From the NCBI GenBank assembly GCA_021790035.1, contig JAJYIO010000017.1, positions 1 to 14,291 on the forward strand: DNA of 14,291 nt. The letters run 5' to 3'. The translations under genes were made by a program, and so were the position numbers. This DNA comes from a bacterium. GTDB taxonomy: Bacteria; Cyanobacteriota; Sericytochromatia; S15B-MN24; VGJW01. Under the pieces are notes generated by a model, which saw only the letters and a list, made by a program, of their open reading frames with translations, made no database searches and was not told the DNA's origin. The stretch's first letter is position 1, and each line of letters begins with the position of its first letter. Below are positions 14,137 through 14,291 of the stretch, piece by piece.

Positions 14137-14278
14137 TGAGTTGTCCACCGGCTGCGCCGACACTCTCGAACGAAACGCCACCTGCTGTGCTGGGCTACGC
14201 AGCAGCTTGCCGGCAGCGGGGGGTAGTTTGCGGGGGGCCAGGCCCCCTGCAAGTCCCTGCCCCGAAGGGGAGTTTCCA
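14136..14278 (+). repeat. tandem repeat unit 2 (143 bp, hairpin-rich)
   Basis: Second copy, directly abutting unit 1. It has the same first two hairpins, but the tail is 9 bases shorter and carries a different small hairpin: CCCC (14260-14263), loop GAA, GGGG (14267-14270). It ends GAGTTTCCA, matching the GAGTTTCTA end of unit 1, and ATGAG follows again, though the sequence after that no longer matches the repeat. Confidence 0.95.
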
Positions 14279-14282
14279 ATGA
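14136..14282 (+). CDS. micro-ORF in repeat unit 2 (48 codons)
   Basis: The same frame as in unit 1 with Leu for Ala at residue 10 and Arg for Pro at residue 26, and a different end (APKGSFQ instead of AGAAGAESF). It starts in a TAATG overlap with unit 1 and stops in an ATGA overlap with the reading frame that begins at 14279. The frame has been kept open and phase-linked on both sides despite the length change in the tail. Confidence 0.3.
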   Translation: MSCPPAAPTLSNETPPAVLGYAAACRQRGVVCGGPGPLQVPAPKGSFQ

Positions 14283-14291
14283 GGAGCCGAG
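14279..14291 (+). CDS. start of a downstream gene, cut by the window edge
   Basis: ATG with GGGGAG (14267-14272) ending 6 bases upstream, in a 4-base ATGA overlap with the micro-ORF before it. Only four codons (MRSR) are visible, so the product is unknown. Confidence 0.35.

Noticed and set aside
13984..14282. Integron attC or CRISPR interpretation of the repeats
   Set aside because: There are no attC core sites of the GTTRRRY type at the unit edges, and no short repeats separated by unique spacers.

Overview
The window is a high-GC, gene-dense piece of bacterial chromosome. No phage, insertion sequence, CRISPR array, rRNA or tRNA was seen. PilN/PilO-type pilus proteins and a lipoprotein point to a cell with an outer membrane. 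The SOS operator is of the GAAC-N4-GTTC type (Bacillus, actinobacteria, cyanobacteria), groESL carries a perfect CIRCE element, and ffh-rpsP-khpA have the order familiar from Firmicutes. GroEL reads closest, from memory, to the cyanobacteria/Melainabacteria side. A deep relative of Cyanobacteria is plausible, but nothing here proves the lineage.

Layout, left to right. (1) Positions 1-2343, minus strand: type IV pilus genes pilN, pilO (with a PilP-like tail) and a minor prepilin cut by the window edge. (2) 2549-4640, minus: groES-groEL with a sigma70-type promoter and a CIRCE operator. (3) 4705-5514, plus: lexA, diverging from groES, with its own SOS box and a strong intrinsic terminator. (4) 5515-5770: intergenic, hairpin-rich, no gene recognised. 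(5) 5771-6928, minus: a site-2-protease-like M50 peptidase with two CBS domains. (6) 7178-11839, minus: a probable operon ffh-rpsP-khpA-amidohydrolase-LysM protein, with two start/stop overlaps and a promoter directly upstream of ffh. (7) 11843-12940, minus: an exported protein faintly resembling zinc-dependent phospholipase C. (8) 13082-13984, plus: a lipoprotein with a glycine-rich linker and beta-sandwich domains. (9) 13984-14282, plus: two tandem copies of a hairpin-rich repeat, each of which is also a 48-50-codon open frame joined to its neighbours by start/stop overlap.

How the parts relate. The chaperonin and SOS regulators sit back to back on a 235-bp intergenic region (about 64 bp between the two -35 boxes), with HrcA-type control one way and LexA autoregulation the other. 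The ffh operon joins protein targeting (Ffh), a ribosomal protein (bS16) and an RNA-binding protein (KhpA) to two less obvious partners.

Most noteworthy: the tandem micro-ORF/hairpin repeat at the right edge; the amidohydrolase, whose metal-binding N-terminus can only be translated from a non-canonical start (best candidate AUA with a Shine-Dalgarno-like sequence); and the domain fusions or extensions in PilO, KhpA and the LysM protein.
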